Of a DNA stretch of 64,000 bases, positions 34,045 to 42,527 are shown piece after piece. Under the pieces are notes generated by a model. It saw nothing but the letters and a program-made list of their open reading frames with translations. It did no database searches and had not been told where the DNA came from. The DNA lies in assembly GCF_900108065.1 (NCBI RefSeq), contig NZ_FNVQ01000005.1, positions 402,323 to 466,322 on the forward strand, in the 5' to 3' direction. This stretch comes from Marinobacterium lutimaris. Its GTDB lineage: Bacteria; Pseudomonadota; Gammaproteobacteria; Pseudomonadales; Balneatricaceae. Every line of letters begins with the position of its first letter. Position 1 is the first letter of the stretch. Made by a program: the position numbers and the translations under genes.

Positions 34045-35310
34045 ATGGAAATCATCTCTCAGTACGGCGACATACTGGTCATTCTGGCCTGTGTCTTCGG
34101 CTTTTTCATGGCCTGGGGCGTGGGCGCCAATGACGTGGCCAACGCAATGGGCACCTCTGTGGGCTCAAAGTCGATCACACTCAAGCAGGCGATCATCATC
34201 GCTATCCTGTTTGAATTTGCCGGCGCCTACCTGGCGGGCGGGGCTGTCACCGCGACTATACGCAAGGGCATCATCGAACCGGGCATCTTGTCTGGTAGCC
34301 CGGAACTTCTCGTTTACGGCATGCTGGCCTCGCTGCTGGCGGCCGGTGTCTGGCTGTTGATCGCCACCCACTTCGGCTGGCCCGTATCAACGACCCACTC
34401 CATTGTCGGCGCCATCGTAGGCTTTGCCGCCGTGGGTGTTTCCGTCGACGCGGTGCACTGGGGCAAGGTAGGCACCATCGTTGCGAGCTGGGTGGTCTCG
34501 CCTGTGACGGCAGGGATAATAGGCTTCTTCCTGTTCCGAACCGTGCAGCACCTGATTCTGGATACCACCGATCCGTTCAAAAACGCCAAACGCTACGTGC
34601 CCTTCTACATCTTCCTGGTGGGCTTCATGGTCGCCATGGTGACCTTCACCAAGGGCCTGAAACATATAGGTCTGCACCTGAGCTTCGGCGAAAGCGCGGC
34701 AATCTCCGTGGTTGTTGCACTGCTGGTCATGGGCGCTGGCATCCTCATGCTGCGTAAGATTAAGCCGGATCCCAAGGCTGATGAAGAGTATCACTTCAGC
34801 AGCGTTGAGAAAGTGTTCGGCATCCTGATGCTGTTTACCGCCTGCGCCATGGCCTTTGCTCACGGCTCCAACGATGTGGCCAACGCCGTAGGTCCGCTGG
34901 CGGCCATCGTCGGCGTCGTATCGGCGGGTGGTAGCGTGGCACAGCAGTCGGCAATGCCTACCTGGATTCTGCTGCTGGGCGGCGCGGGTATCGTGGTCGG
35001 CCTGGTAATGTACGGCCACAAGGTGATCGCCACCGTCGGTACCAACATCACCGAACTGACACCGAGCCGTGGCTTTGCAGCGACGCTGGCGGCGGCCTCC
35101 ACCGTGGTGTTTGCTTCCGGTACCGGCCTGCCGATCTCCACCACGCACACCCTGGTAGGCGCCGTGCTTGGCGTGGGTATCGCCCGCGGTATGGCGGCGT
35201 TGAACCTGCGTGTCGTCGGTACGATTTTCGTATCCTGGATCGTTACTCTGCCGGCCGGCGCACTGCTAGCGATCATGTTCTTCTTCATGCTCAAAGGCAT
35301 GTTCTCCTGA
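34045..35310 (+). CDS. pit: Low-affinity inorganic phosphate transporter, Pit family
   Basis: 421 residues with about ten membrane helices. The two inverted PHO4 repeats carry the family signatures GANDVANAMGTSVGSKS (about residues 28-44) and GSNDVANAVGPLAAI (about 272-286), which bind the phosphate/cation. It takes up metal-phosphate or Na/H-phosphate across the inner membrane. AACGAGGATCCA precedes the ATG. It follows the DUF47 gene by 20 bases and ends at a strong hairpin. Confidence 0.93.
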   Translation: MEIISQYGDILVILACVFGFFMAWGVGANDVANAMGTSVGSKSITLKQAIIIAILFEFAGAYLAGGAVTATIRKGIIEPGILSGSPELLVYGMLASLLAAGVWLLIATHFGWPVSTTHSIVGAIVGFAAVGVSVDAVHWGKVGTIVASWVVSPVTAGIIGFFLFRTVQHLILDTTDPFKNAKRYVPFYIFLVGFMVAMVTFTKGLKHIGLHLSFGESAAISVVVALLVMGAGILMLRKIKPDPKADEEYHFSSVEKVFGILMLFTACAMAFAHGSNDVANAVGPLAAIVGVVSAGGSVAQQSAMPTWILLLGGAGIVVGLVMYGHKVIATVGTNITELTPSRGFAATLAAASTVVFASGTGLPISTTHTLVGAVLGVGIARGMAALNLRVVGTIFVSWIVTLPAGALLAIMFFFMLKGMFS

Positions 35311-35336
35311 TCAAAACTGCATCAGCGGAGAGATCA

Positions 35337-35364
35337 AAAAAGGGGCGCAGATGCGCCCCTTTTT
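35337..35364 (+). terminator. Rho-independent terminator after pit
   Basis: AAAAAGGGGCGC (35337-35348), loop AGAT, GCGCCCCTTTTT (35353-35364), a perfect 12-base-pair stem ending in a T-run, 26 bases after the pit stop. Confidence 0.93.
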
Positions 35365-35444
35365 GCTGCTTTTTCTATAATGGACCCTGTAAGTTAAAGC
35401 CTGCACAATAAGGCTTTACCCCATACCCCAATGCGGAGTCCGAC

Positions 35445-36596
35445 ATGTCTCGCACCCCTCCTGACGCTCTGGCGATGCTGCGTGAGCTGATCGCCGCCCC
35501 CTCGATCAGTTCCACTACAGCGGAGTGGGACCAAAGCAATCTCAAGGTGATTGAGCTGCTGCACACCTGGCTCGAGGAGCTGGGCTTCAGCTGCGAGGTG
35601 ATGCCGATCCCGCATCAGCCCACCAAGGCCAACCTGATCGCCACGCTCGGCACCGGGCCCGGGGGGCTGGTTCTGTCCGGCCATACCGATACCGTGCCCT
35701 GCGATCCCGAGCTCTGGAAAAGCGATCCGTTTCGCGTCGCCGAGCGCGATCAGCGCCTTTATGGCCTGGGCACCTGCGATATGAAAGGGTTTCTGGCCCT
35801 GGCAATCGAGGCCGCAAAAAGCTTTGTTGATCAGCCGCTTAAGCAACCGCTGATTATTCTCGCCACTGCCGACGAAGAGAGCGCCATGTCCGGTGCTCGC
35901 GCCCTGGTCGATGCGGGACGCCCCAAGGCCCGGGCCGCGGTGATCGGCGAGCCGACCAGCCTGAAGCCGATCAACATGCACAAGGGAATCATGATGGAAG
36001 CGGTGCGGATCGAAGGCCGTTCCGGTCATTCCTCCGATCCGTCCCTGGGTGCCAACGCGCTGGATGCAATGCATCAGGTGCTCAACGAGCTTTCCGCCTT
36101 CCGTAATGAGCTCAAGGCCAAGCATCGCAACAGCGATTTCCGCGTCGATTTTCCGACCCTGAACTTTGGCTGCATCCATGGCGGCGATAACCCCAACCGT
36201 ATCTGCGGCCAATGCGAGATGGAGTTCGACCTGCGCCCGCTGCCCGGCATGTCACTGGACGGGCTGCGCAACGCCATCGGCGAACGCCTGACGCCCCTGG
36301 GTGCGCAGTTTGGTGTAGAGCTGACGACCCGCCCCCTGTTCCCCGGTATTCCGCCATTCCAGAACCCTGATAACGAGGGATTGGTGGCGCTGGCGGAAAA
36401 ACTGACCGGACACCGGGCCCAGGCCGTAGCTTTCGGCACCGAAGCGCCGTTTCTGCAGCAGCTGGGGATGGATACCATCGTCATGGGCCCCGGCTCCATC
36501 GACCAGGCTCACCAACCGGATGAATACCTGGCCCTGGACCAGCTGCGGCCCACCATCGATATTCTGCAACAGCTGATAACTCGTTACTGTCTTTAA
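35445..36596 (+). CDS. argE: Acetylornithine deacetylase
   Basis: 383 residues, normal for ArgE. Releases acetate from N2-acetylornithine in arginine synthesis. M20 metallopeptidase features: SGHTDTVPCDPELW (metal His/Asp), GTCDMKGFLALAIEA (bridging Asp), LATADEESAMSGARALVD (catalytic Glu pair) and GFGTEAP-like AVAFGTEAPFLQQLG near the C-terminus. It is followed 80 bases on by argA, the gene for the first step, separated by a degenerate 14-bp tandem repeat. A TATAAT at 35376-35381 just behind the pit terminator may be its promoter. Confidence 0.94.
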   Translation: MSRTPPDALAMLRELIAAPSISSTTAEWDQSNLKVIELLHTWLEELGFSCEVMPIPHQPTKANLIATLGTGPGGLVLSGHTDTVPCDPELWKSDPFRVAERDQRLYGLGTCDMKGFLALAIEAAKSFVDQPLKQPLIILATADEESAMSGARALVDAGRPKARAAVIGEPTSLKPINMHKGIMMEAVRIEGRSGHSSDPSLGANALDAMHQVLNELSAFRNELKAKHRNSDFRVDFPTLNFGCIHGGDNPNRICGQCEMEFDLRPLPGMSLDGLRNAIGERLTPLGAQFGVELTTRPLFPGIPPFQNPDNEGLVALAEKLTGHRAQAVAFGTEAPFLQQLGMDTIVMGPGSIDQAHQPDEYLALDQLRPTIDILQQLITRYCL

Positions 36597-36659
36597 CTGG
36601 TGATCTTTAACTGACGATCTCTAAGTGATTGCCTCTAAGTTATTGCTTCTAAAGGCTTC
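36590..36659 (+). repeat. Degenerate 14-bp tandem repeat between argE and argA
   Basis: Five units of 14 bases with the core TCT(T/C)TAA: TCTTTAACTGGTGA (36590), TCTTTAACTGACGA (36604), TCTCTAAGTGATTG (36618), CCTCTAAGTTATTG (36632), CTTCTAAAGGCTTC (36646). The first unit contains the argE stop. Neighbouring units agree at 9-12 of 14 positions and the last unit is the weakest. Confidence 0.78.
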
Positions 36660-36675
36660 TGAACAGGTTGACCGC

Positions 36676-38016
36676 GTGAACGACACAACCCAAGATTTTG
36701 TAAACTGGTTTCGCCACTCATCGCCCTATATCCACGCACACCGCGGCAAAACCTTCGTTGTGATGCTCGGGGGCGAGGCGATTATCGATACCCGCCTGGC
36801 CAGCATCGTCCAGGACATCGCGCTGCTTAACAGTCTGGATGTGCGCCTGGTGCTGGTTCACGGCGCCCGCCCGCAGATCAACACGCGCATGCAGGAAGCC
36901 GGTATCGAAACCCGCCTGCATCATGATCAGCGCGTCACCGACAGCGACACCCTGCGCTGTGTTATAGAGGCCGTGGGCCGCGTGCGCATGGAGATCGAAG
37001 CGCAATTGTCGATGGGGCTGGCCAACACACCCATGCACGGCGCCCGTATCCGCGTCTGTGGCGGTAATTTTATTACAGCGCGTCCTCTCGGCGTGGTGGA
37101 CGGTGTCGACATGGGTCACACCGGGGAGCTGCGCCGCGTCGACGTCAAAGGGATCAACCAGCAGCTGGATATGGATAACATCGTGCTGATCTCTAACCTG
37201 GGCTACTCTCCCACCGGCGAGGTGTTCAACCTGTCGGTGGAAGAGGTTGCCACCGGAGTCGCCACCGCACTGAAAGCCGACAAGCTGATTCTGTTCGGTG
37301 AGCAGGAGGGGATCCGCGACTCCAACGATGAACTGCGCAGCGAGCTGCTGGCCGAAACCGCACGCCGACTGGTACACAAATACTCCGCCACCATTTCCGC
37401 CGAAGATAGCTGGAGCGAGACCGCCTGCCTGCTGCAGGCCGCCGTGGATGCCTGCGACAAAGGCGTGCCGCGCTGTCACCTGGTCAGCCACTCCCAGGAT
37501 GGCGCCCTGCTGCTGGAGCTGTTCACCCGCGACGGTACCGGCACCATGATCAGCAAGGAATCCTACGAGCAGGTGCGCCCGGCCAATATCGAGGATGTGG
37601 GCGGCCTGATCGAACTGATCAAGCCACTGGAAGAGAAAGGCATTCTGGTGCGACGCTCCCGCGAGTTGCTTGAGGCTGAGATCGAGCGCTTCCACCTGGT
37701 AGTCCGCGATGGCGCCATTATCGGCTGTGCGGCGCTTTATCCGTTCGCGGAAGACAGCATGGGCGAACTCGCCTGTGTGGCGATCAACAACGAATATCGC
37801 GGCGGCAATCGTGGTGATCTGCTGCTGGAGCATATCGAGGAAGAGGCCAAGCGCATCGGCCTGAAGAAGCTGTTCGTGCTGACCACGCGCACAGCGCACT
37901 GGTTCCTGGAGCGCGGTTTCCGCGCCGCACCGCTGGATGAATTGCCGGGCCAGCGCAAGGAGCTGTACAACTTCCAGCGCAACTCCAAGGTCTTCATCAA
38001 GCCACTGAAGGACTGA
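36676..38016 (+). CDS. argA: Amino-acid N-acetyltransferase (N-acetylglutamate synthase)
   Basis: 446 residues from a GTG at 36676 (CAGG 8 bases upstream), close to the 443 of E. coli ArgA; a start at 36625 would read through a tandem repeat and is rejected. First step of arginine synthesis. An N-terminal amino acid kinase-like domain (VVMLGGEAIIDTRLAS, VLVHGARPQINTRM) that binds arginine for feedback, then a C-terminal GNAT acetyltransferase domain (about residues 300-440) with CVAINNEYRGGNRGDLLLEHIEEEA and RTAHWFLERGF. Confidence 0.94.
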   Translation: MNDTTQDFVNWFRHSSPYIHAHRGKTFVVMLGGEAIIDTRLASIVQDIALLNSLDVRLVLVHGARPQINTRMQEAGIETRLHHDQRVTDSDTLRCVIEAVGRVRMEIEAQLSMGLANTPMHGARIRVCGGNFITARPLGVVDGVDMGHTGELRRVDVKGINQQLDMDNIVLISNLGYSPTGEVFNLSVEEVATGVATALKADKLILFGEQEGIRDSNDELRSELLAETARRLVHKYSATISAEDSWSETACLLQAAVDACDKGVPRCHLVSHSQDGALLLELFTRDGTGTMISKESYEQVRPANIEDVGGLIELIKPLEEKGILVRRSRELLEAEIERFHLVVRDGAIIGCAALYPFAEDSMGELACVAINNEYRGGNRGDLLLEHIEEEAKRIGLKKLFVLTTRTAHWFLERGFRAAPLDELPGQRKELYNFQRNSKVFIKPLKD

Positions 38017-38058
38017 TCCGCGGTTTAAACTGCCGGCGCTCAGGCCTGGATTACGAGC

Positions 38059-39429
38059 TCAATCCAGCGTCGGCAGTTGAATCAGGAAGGCCGCCCCCGG
38101 GGGCTCGACGCTGTCACGTATCTCCAGCGCGCCACCGTAGCTGCTGAGAATATCCACCGCCACGGAAAGACCTATCCCCTGCCCAGGCGCGGAAGAATCG
38201 AGGCGGGCGCCGCGCTCAAGAATCACCTGGCGCATATCCTTGCTGACACCCGGACCATCGTCGGCGACCTCTATCCACACCAGCCCCTGACCGGCTCCGC
38301 CACGCACCCGCACCTGCCGCCGTCCGTATTTGAAGGCGTTCTCCAGCACATTGCCGAGCAACTCCATCAGATCATGCTCATCGCCCGCGAAGCTGAGCCC
38401 CGGCGCCAGTTCAATGCTGACCTCGATCGCCTTGTCCACGTAGACCTTGCCCAGTGCAGACAGAATACGCCGCACCACCGGCTCCACCGCCACCGGCGCA
38501 GCCAGAGGCGCACCGGGGGATTTAACCGCGCGGGAGAGCTGGTACTGCACGATCTGGTTCATGCGGGCGGTCTGCTCACTGACCAGCTGGCGGTAACGCT
38601 CGCTATCCATCTGCTCATCGGCGGCGCCACTCATCACCGCCAACGGCGTTTTCAGACTGTGCGCCAGATCACCCAGGGTATTGCGATAACGCTCGCGCTG
38701 ACGGCGCTCACTCTCGATCAGCCGGTTCAGGTTATCGGTCACCGCCTGTACCTCCAGCGGGTATTTACCCTTCAGCTTATCCGCCTGCCCCTGTTCAATG
38801 GAGCTGAGGTCCTCCGCCAGGCTGTCCAGCGGTTTCAGGCCCCAGCGCATAATCATGTACTGCATCAGCAGCGCCAGGATATAAACACCGCCGAGCCAGC
38901 CCCAGAGCTGGGTGGCAAAGGCCTGAATCTCCCGATCCACGCTGTCATCGGTATGCAGGATCGACATCAGGAAGTGACGTTCACCACCCTCGCCTTCCCA
39001 GACCACCGGATACTGGAACAGGAACAAGCCATCCTCAGGCAGATGCTGGAACAGGGTCTGGCCCGGCTCCAGGTTAGGCCTGGGCAGCCGATTCATCAGA
39101 TCCTCCGGCAACAGCTCCGCCGAGGGAGAGCGCCAGAGCAGCTCTCCTCCACGGGAGTGCACGGTGGCATAGAGGCCAGACTGAACCTGGCTGAAACGCG
39201 GTTCCTGCACACTGTTGGGCAGCCAGAGCCTGCCATCGCGAAGCTGCGCTTCGCCAAGCAGCAGATAGACATGCAGACGCGCCTGGCTGGCTTCTGAGGC
39301 TTTCAGGCTGTTATGAAAGGCCCGCTGCAGCGCCGCCCCGGCAAATACCGTGACGATCGGCAGCAGCACGACCGAAGCCCAGAACAGGCGCGCCTTGAGC
39401 GAGCGGGGCAGTAATGAGGAGAGCGTCAT
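38059..39429 (-). CDS. Sensor histidine kinase, PhoQ-like
   Basis: 456 residues. Two membrane helices (about 14-34 and 165-190) bracket a periplasmic sensor domain of about 130 residues; then a HAMP-like linker and the dimerisation domain with the phospho-His in GDLAHSLKTPLAVM, and an HATPase domain with NVLENAFKYG (N box), VADDGPGV (G1) and GQGIGLSVA (G2). It most resembles the PhoQ/QseC group, and the periplasmic part could sense cations or peptides, but the ligand is unknown. It overlaps the regulator gene by 4 bases. Confidence 0.88.
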   Translation of the reverse strand: MTLSSLLPRSLKARLFWASVVLLPIVTVFAGAALQRAFHNSLKASEASQARLHVYLLLGEAQLRDGRLWLPNSVQEPRFSQVQSGLYATVHSRGGELLWRSPSAELLPEDLMNRLPRPNLEPGQTLFQHLPEDGLFLFQYPVVWEGEGGERHFLMSILHTDDSVDREIQAFATQLWGWLGGVYILALLMQYMIMRWGLKPLDSLAEDLSSIEQGQADKLKGKYPLEVQAVTDNLNRLIESERRQRERYRNTLGDLAHSLKTPLAVMSGAADEQMDSERYRQLVSEQTARMNQIVQYQLSRAVKSPGAPLAAPVAVEPVVRRILSALGKVYVDKAIEVSIELAPGLSFAGDEHDLMELLGNVLENAFKYGRRQVRVRGGAGQGLVWIEVADDGPGVSKDMRQVILERGARLDSSAPGQGIGLSVAVDILSSYGGALEIRDSVEPPGAAFLIQLPTLD

Positions 39430-40115
39430 CCAGCGTTATCGGAAGCCTGCAGAACGAAGCGATAACCGAGGCCGCGAACGGTCTCGATCGGTTGCAGGGT
39501 CTGGTCCGGGTCCAGCTTCTGGCGCAGGCGGCGGATAAACACCTCAAGCACGTTGGAATCGCGGTCAAAGTCCTGATGGTAAAGGTGCTCGGTCAGCTCC
39601 GCCTTGGAGATGGTCTTGCCGGCATTAACCACCAGATATTCCAGGGTACGGTATTCGTAGCTGGTCAGCTTGACCGCCTCGCCGTTGAGCGTCACGGTGC
39701 GCGCTGTGGTATCCAGCGTCAGCGGCCCGAACACCATTTTCGGGCTCGCGTGACCGGCGGCGCGGCGCAGCAGCGCATTCAGGCGCGCTACCAGCTCTTC
39801 AACATGAAACGGCTTGACCAGGTAATCGTCGGCGCCGGCTTCGAGCCCCTCCACCTTGTCCTGCCAGCCACCGCGGGCGGTCAGAATCAGTACCGGGAAG
39901 TTACGCTCCTCGCTGCGCCAGCGGCGCACCACCTCAATACCGGAGAGCTTGGGCAGCCCAATATCGACCACGGCCAGGTCATAGGGGTATTCGCGCCCGA
40001 GATAGAGCGCTTCCTCACCATCTTCCGCTTCCTCGATGGTAAAGCCACGCTCGGTAAGCCCGGTTTTCAGTTGCCGACGCAGATCCGGATCATCTTCAAC
40101 GATCAGCAGCTTCAT
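39426..40115 (-). CDS. OmpR-family response regulator, PhoP-like
   Basis: 229 residues, the standard OmpR/PhoB class size. Receiver domain: MKLLIVEDDPDLRRQL (acidic pair), phospho-acceptor Asp in LAVVDIGLPKLSG, and Lys in YLVKPF. The winged-helix DNA-binding domain begins near residue 130 (LTSYEYRTLEYL then DSNVLEVFIRRLRQKL and TVRGLGYRF). It is paired with the downstream histidine kinase. PhoP, QseB and PmrA are all close relatives; PhoP is the best guess by the kinase's similarity. Confidence 0.9.
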   Translation of the reverse strand: MKLLIVEDDPDLRRQLKTGLTERGFTIEEAEDGEEALYLGREYPYDLAVVDIGLPKLSGIEVVRRWRSEERNFPVLILTARGGWQDKVEGLEAGADDYLVKPFHVEELVARLNALLRRAAGHASPKMVFGPLTLDTTARTVTLNGEAVKLTSYEYRTLEYLVVNAGKTISKAELTEHLYHQDFDRDSNVLEVFIRRLRQKLDPDQTLQPIETVRGLGYRFVLQASDNAG

Positions 40116-40129
40116 GACGACAGCCTCCT

Positions 40130-40450
40130 TCAGGGGTTAAGGATCTCGCCGGAGGTCGCATCCACCAGCACATCGCGCACCCGGCCGTTATTCACCAGGC
40201 GGATCTGAAACAGGCGCTGCCCCGACCGTGTTACCTCTTCAGCCTTGACCACCTCGCCGCCGAATGCTTGACGGGCGATCTCTACGGCACGTTTCAGATC
40301 AACGCTGTTCTGCGCCAGCACCGAAGCAGCCTGGGCTGCTCCGGCTTGCAAGGGCACGACTAACATCAGGGAGAAAGCCAGCATCAGCACCTTTCCTGCT
40401 GCTTTTGCCGACCGCCTCAGTCGCGAACCAGGTTCAACTTCCCTTCGCAT
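40130..40450 (-). CDS. PepSY-domain secreted protein of a two-component operon
   Basis: 106 residues with a hydrophobic signal (about 20-42, cleavable near AGAAQA) and one PepSY domain (about 50-106): AVEIARQAFGGEVVKAEEVTRSGQRLFQIRLVNNGRVRDVLVDATSGEIL. PepSY proteins bind or inhibit targets in the periplasm. Encoded 14 bases upstream of the response regulator, it is a good candidate for a sensor-modulating protein of the kinase. The first ATG has only a weak purine run, so an internal start at a later Met is possible. Confidence 0.83.
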   Translation of the reverse strand: MRREVEPGSRLRRSAKAAGKVLMLAFSLMLVVPLQAGAAQAASVLAQNSVDLKRAVEIARQAFGGEVVKAEEVTRSGQRLFQIRLVNNGRVRDVLVDATSGEILNP

Positions 40451-40454
40451 AACC

Positions 40455-41045
40455 TTAATTGATCCTTATATAACGTCCCGGATGTTCTCGGGTTCTTGTG
40501 GTATAGATCCGGTCGCGATAACGATAGCGCACAAGGTAGGCAACCGGTTTCTGATGATACTTCAGTTTACGGGGTTCGATACACTCCCGCCCCCTGTGAC
40601 TGGAGCCCTGACGAACCAGGATATCGCCACCGGCAACGCCGGCCAGAGCTCCCGCAACCGCGCCCAGCGCGCTGTTGTCATGCTCGCGACCGATCAAACC
40701 ACCCACAGCGGCACCCGCCAGGGCTCCCGCGATACGCGCCCGGTCCCTATCACCGGTATCAACCCGGTGATCGCGGCAGTCCTCATAGTAACGATCAGAG
40801 TGGCGGCCATGCCCCCAGATCGGTTTGACATCAAGTACCTGGCCACGATGGCGCTTGCGGTCCTTGCGGTCGTAGCGCTCATACAGTCGCGGGTATTCAT
40901 CGTGCGAATTAAAACGCCCGTGTTTGTCGTAGTGGGGCCGGCCGTTAAATCCCTGGTAGGGATCATAGGGACCGGCCAGGGCCTGCCCGGTCAGCGCGAC
41001 TGACAGCGCCAACCCCAGCGATAATGAAAAACTCTTCAGGTTCAT
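40455..41045 (-). CDS. Glycine-zipper secreted protein
   Basis: 196 residues with a clear signal peptide (1-24, cleavage after QALA). A basic, Tyr/His/Arg-rich stretch (about 25-100) is followed by a glycine-zipper segment ARIAGALAGAAVGGLIG and a second ALGAVAGALAGVAGGDI, then an Arg/Tyr-rich tail (VRYRYRDRIYTTRTREHPGRY). This resembles the Rick_17kDa_Anti/glycine-zipper 2TM proteins of the envelope. It is first in an operon with the PepSY protein, response regulator and kinase. Function not known; an envelope-stress role is inference. Confidence 0.75.
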   Translation of the reverse strand: MNLKSFSLSLGLALSVALTGQALAGPYDPYQGFNGRPHYDKHGRFNSHDEYPRLYERYDRKDRKRHRGQVLDVKPIWGHGRHSDRYYEDCRDHRVDTGDRDRARIAGALAGAAVGGLIGREHDNSALGAVAGALAGVAGGDILVRQGSSHRGRECIEPRKLKYHQKPVAYLVRYRYRDRIYTTRTREHPGRYIRIN

Positions 41046-41225
41046 GCTTACCTCCCGGGGATCTCCCCTCTGGTCAGTAATGGTGGGATATCCCGATCAA
41101 CAGGGCTTTGCCAGTCTAATGGGACCTTCCCCACGGGAGGGGTTCCCTGCCCAGGTGAACGCCCTCTTCATAGCAGCCATTTTCACGCCGGGCAGATGAA
41201 TCGCGCATGAACCCGCAACGGGGTT

Positions 41226-42347
41226 TCAGTTTTTTTGCAGTAACTCCTCAATCTCCTCGAGCGGCAGGTCAAAGGCGGCGGCAACCCCCTCGCAATAGAG
41301 CCGGCCGGCATGAACATTTAGCCCCGGCGCGAAGCCCGGCACCGATGCCAGTGCCGCCTGCCAGCCTTTATTCGCCAGCGCTTCCACGTAAGGTAACGTG
41401 GCATTGGTCAGTGACTGGGTGGCGGTACGAGCAACCGCACCCGGCATATTGGCCACGCAATAGTGGACAATCCCGTCGACCATAAAAGTCGGCTCCGCAT
41501 GGGTCGTCGGATGACTGGTCTCAAAGCAACCGCCCTGATCTATCGCCACATCCACCAGCACCGCACCCGGCGGCATCAGCGCCAGCATCTCACGGGTAAC
41601 CAGCTTCGGCGCCTTGGCGCCGGGCACCAGCACGGCACCGATCACCAGATCGGACTCCGCCAGCTTCTGGCGGATATTCTCGCCACTGGAATAGAGCGTT
41701 TTTACCTGTCCGTTAAACTGCTCATCGAGCTCACGCAGCCGTGGCAGAGACTTATCCACAACCCAGACCTCCGCGCCCATGCCGTGCGCAATGCGCGCCG
41801 CCTGGCCACCAACGACGCCACCACCGATCACCAGTACCTTGCCGGGCGACACACCGGGTACGCCCGACAGGAGCACGCCGCGTCCGCCCTGCTCACGCTC
41901 CAGGCAGTGGGCACCGGCCTGTACCGACATGCGCCCGGCCACCTCGCTCATTGGCGCCAGCAGAGGCAGGCCTCCATGCAGGTCTTCTACGGTCTCGTAA
42001 GCGATGGCGGTGCAGCCACTGGCCAACAATGCATCGGTCTGCGGCCTGTCTGCCGCCAGATGCAGGTAGGTAAACAGAACCTGACCTTCACTGAGCCAGG
42101 CACACTCATGCAGCTGCGGTTCCTTAACCTTGACCACCATCTGCGCTTCACGGAAAACGGCTTCCGCGTCCTCAACAATGGCCGCCCCGGCATCGATATA
42201 GTGCTGATCGCTGTAGCCGATGGCGCTGCCCGCGTCCCTCTCGACCCGCACTTCATGCCCCTGTGCGACCAGTTCACGTACCCCCATCGGCGTCAGGCCC
42301 ACCCGATATTCATGAACCTTTATCTCTTTGGGAACGCCAATACGCAT
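41226..42347 (-). CDS. ald: Alanine dehydrogenase
   Basis: 373 residues, normal for Ald. Catalyses NAD-dependent interconversion of alanine and pyruvate plus ammonia. N-terminal [20 protein letters not shown], active-site MVVKVKEP (Lys) and FTYLHLAAD (His), Rossmann motif [12 protein letters not shown] (about residue 172) and [19 protein letters not shown] are all present. It is a monocistronic minus-strand gene, divergent from ilvD with about 180 bases between the starts. Confidence 0.95.
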   Translation of the reverse strand: MRIGVPKEIKVHEYRVGLTPMGVRELVAQGHEVRVERDAGSAIGYSDQHYIDAGAAIVEDAEAVFREAQMVVKVKEPQLHECAWLSEGQVLFTYLHLAADRPQTDALLASGCTAIAYETVEDLHGGLPLLAPMSEVAGRMSVQAGAHCLEREQGGRGVLLSGVPGVSPGKVLVIGGGVVGGQAARIAHGMGAEVWVVDKSLPRLRELDEQFNGQVKTLYSSGENIRQKLAESDLVIGAVLVPGAKAPKLVTREMLALMPPGAVLVDVAIDQGGCFETSHPTTHAEPTFMVDGIVHYCVANMPGAVARTATQSLTNATLPYVEALANKGWQAALASVPGFAPGLNVHAGRLYCEGVAAAFDLPLEEIEELLQKN

Positions 42348-42475
42348 ATAGACCTCCCGCCTTTTTCAGGCTTACTGGGTAAATTCTCTCGACAACGGCA
42401 GTGTAGACGGTCATTTTCGATTTTCACCTTTGCCGATTCCCTTCCCTCCTACCTGATGAGAAGAAAGTCAGTTTC

Positions 42476-42484
42476 TGCTATAAT
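42476..42484 (+). promoter_or_regulatory. Extended -10 promoter for ilvD
   Basis: TGCTATAAT: a consensus TATAAT (42479-42484) preceded by the TGn of extended -10 promoters, 43 bases upstream of the ilvD ATG. No good -35 is present at 17 bases, which is usual for this promoter type. Confidence 0.6.
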
Positions 42485-42527
42485 TTGCGCCTCAAAAAAC
42501 TCTACCCAGTTATCGAGGGTTCCGCAG

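Noticed and set aside
36718..37899. 393-codon minus-strand frame over argA
   Set aside because: Antisense of argA; His/Gln/Ala-rich without any domain.
38077..39297. 406-codon plus-strand frame over the PhoQ-like kinase
   Set aside because: Antisense of a kinase that has intact H, N and G boxes.
41463..42527. In-frame upstream extension of ilvD by about 355 codons
   Set aside because: It is antisense to ald, has no relation to ilvD, and the ATG at 42528 has a proper ribosome site and gives the family length.
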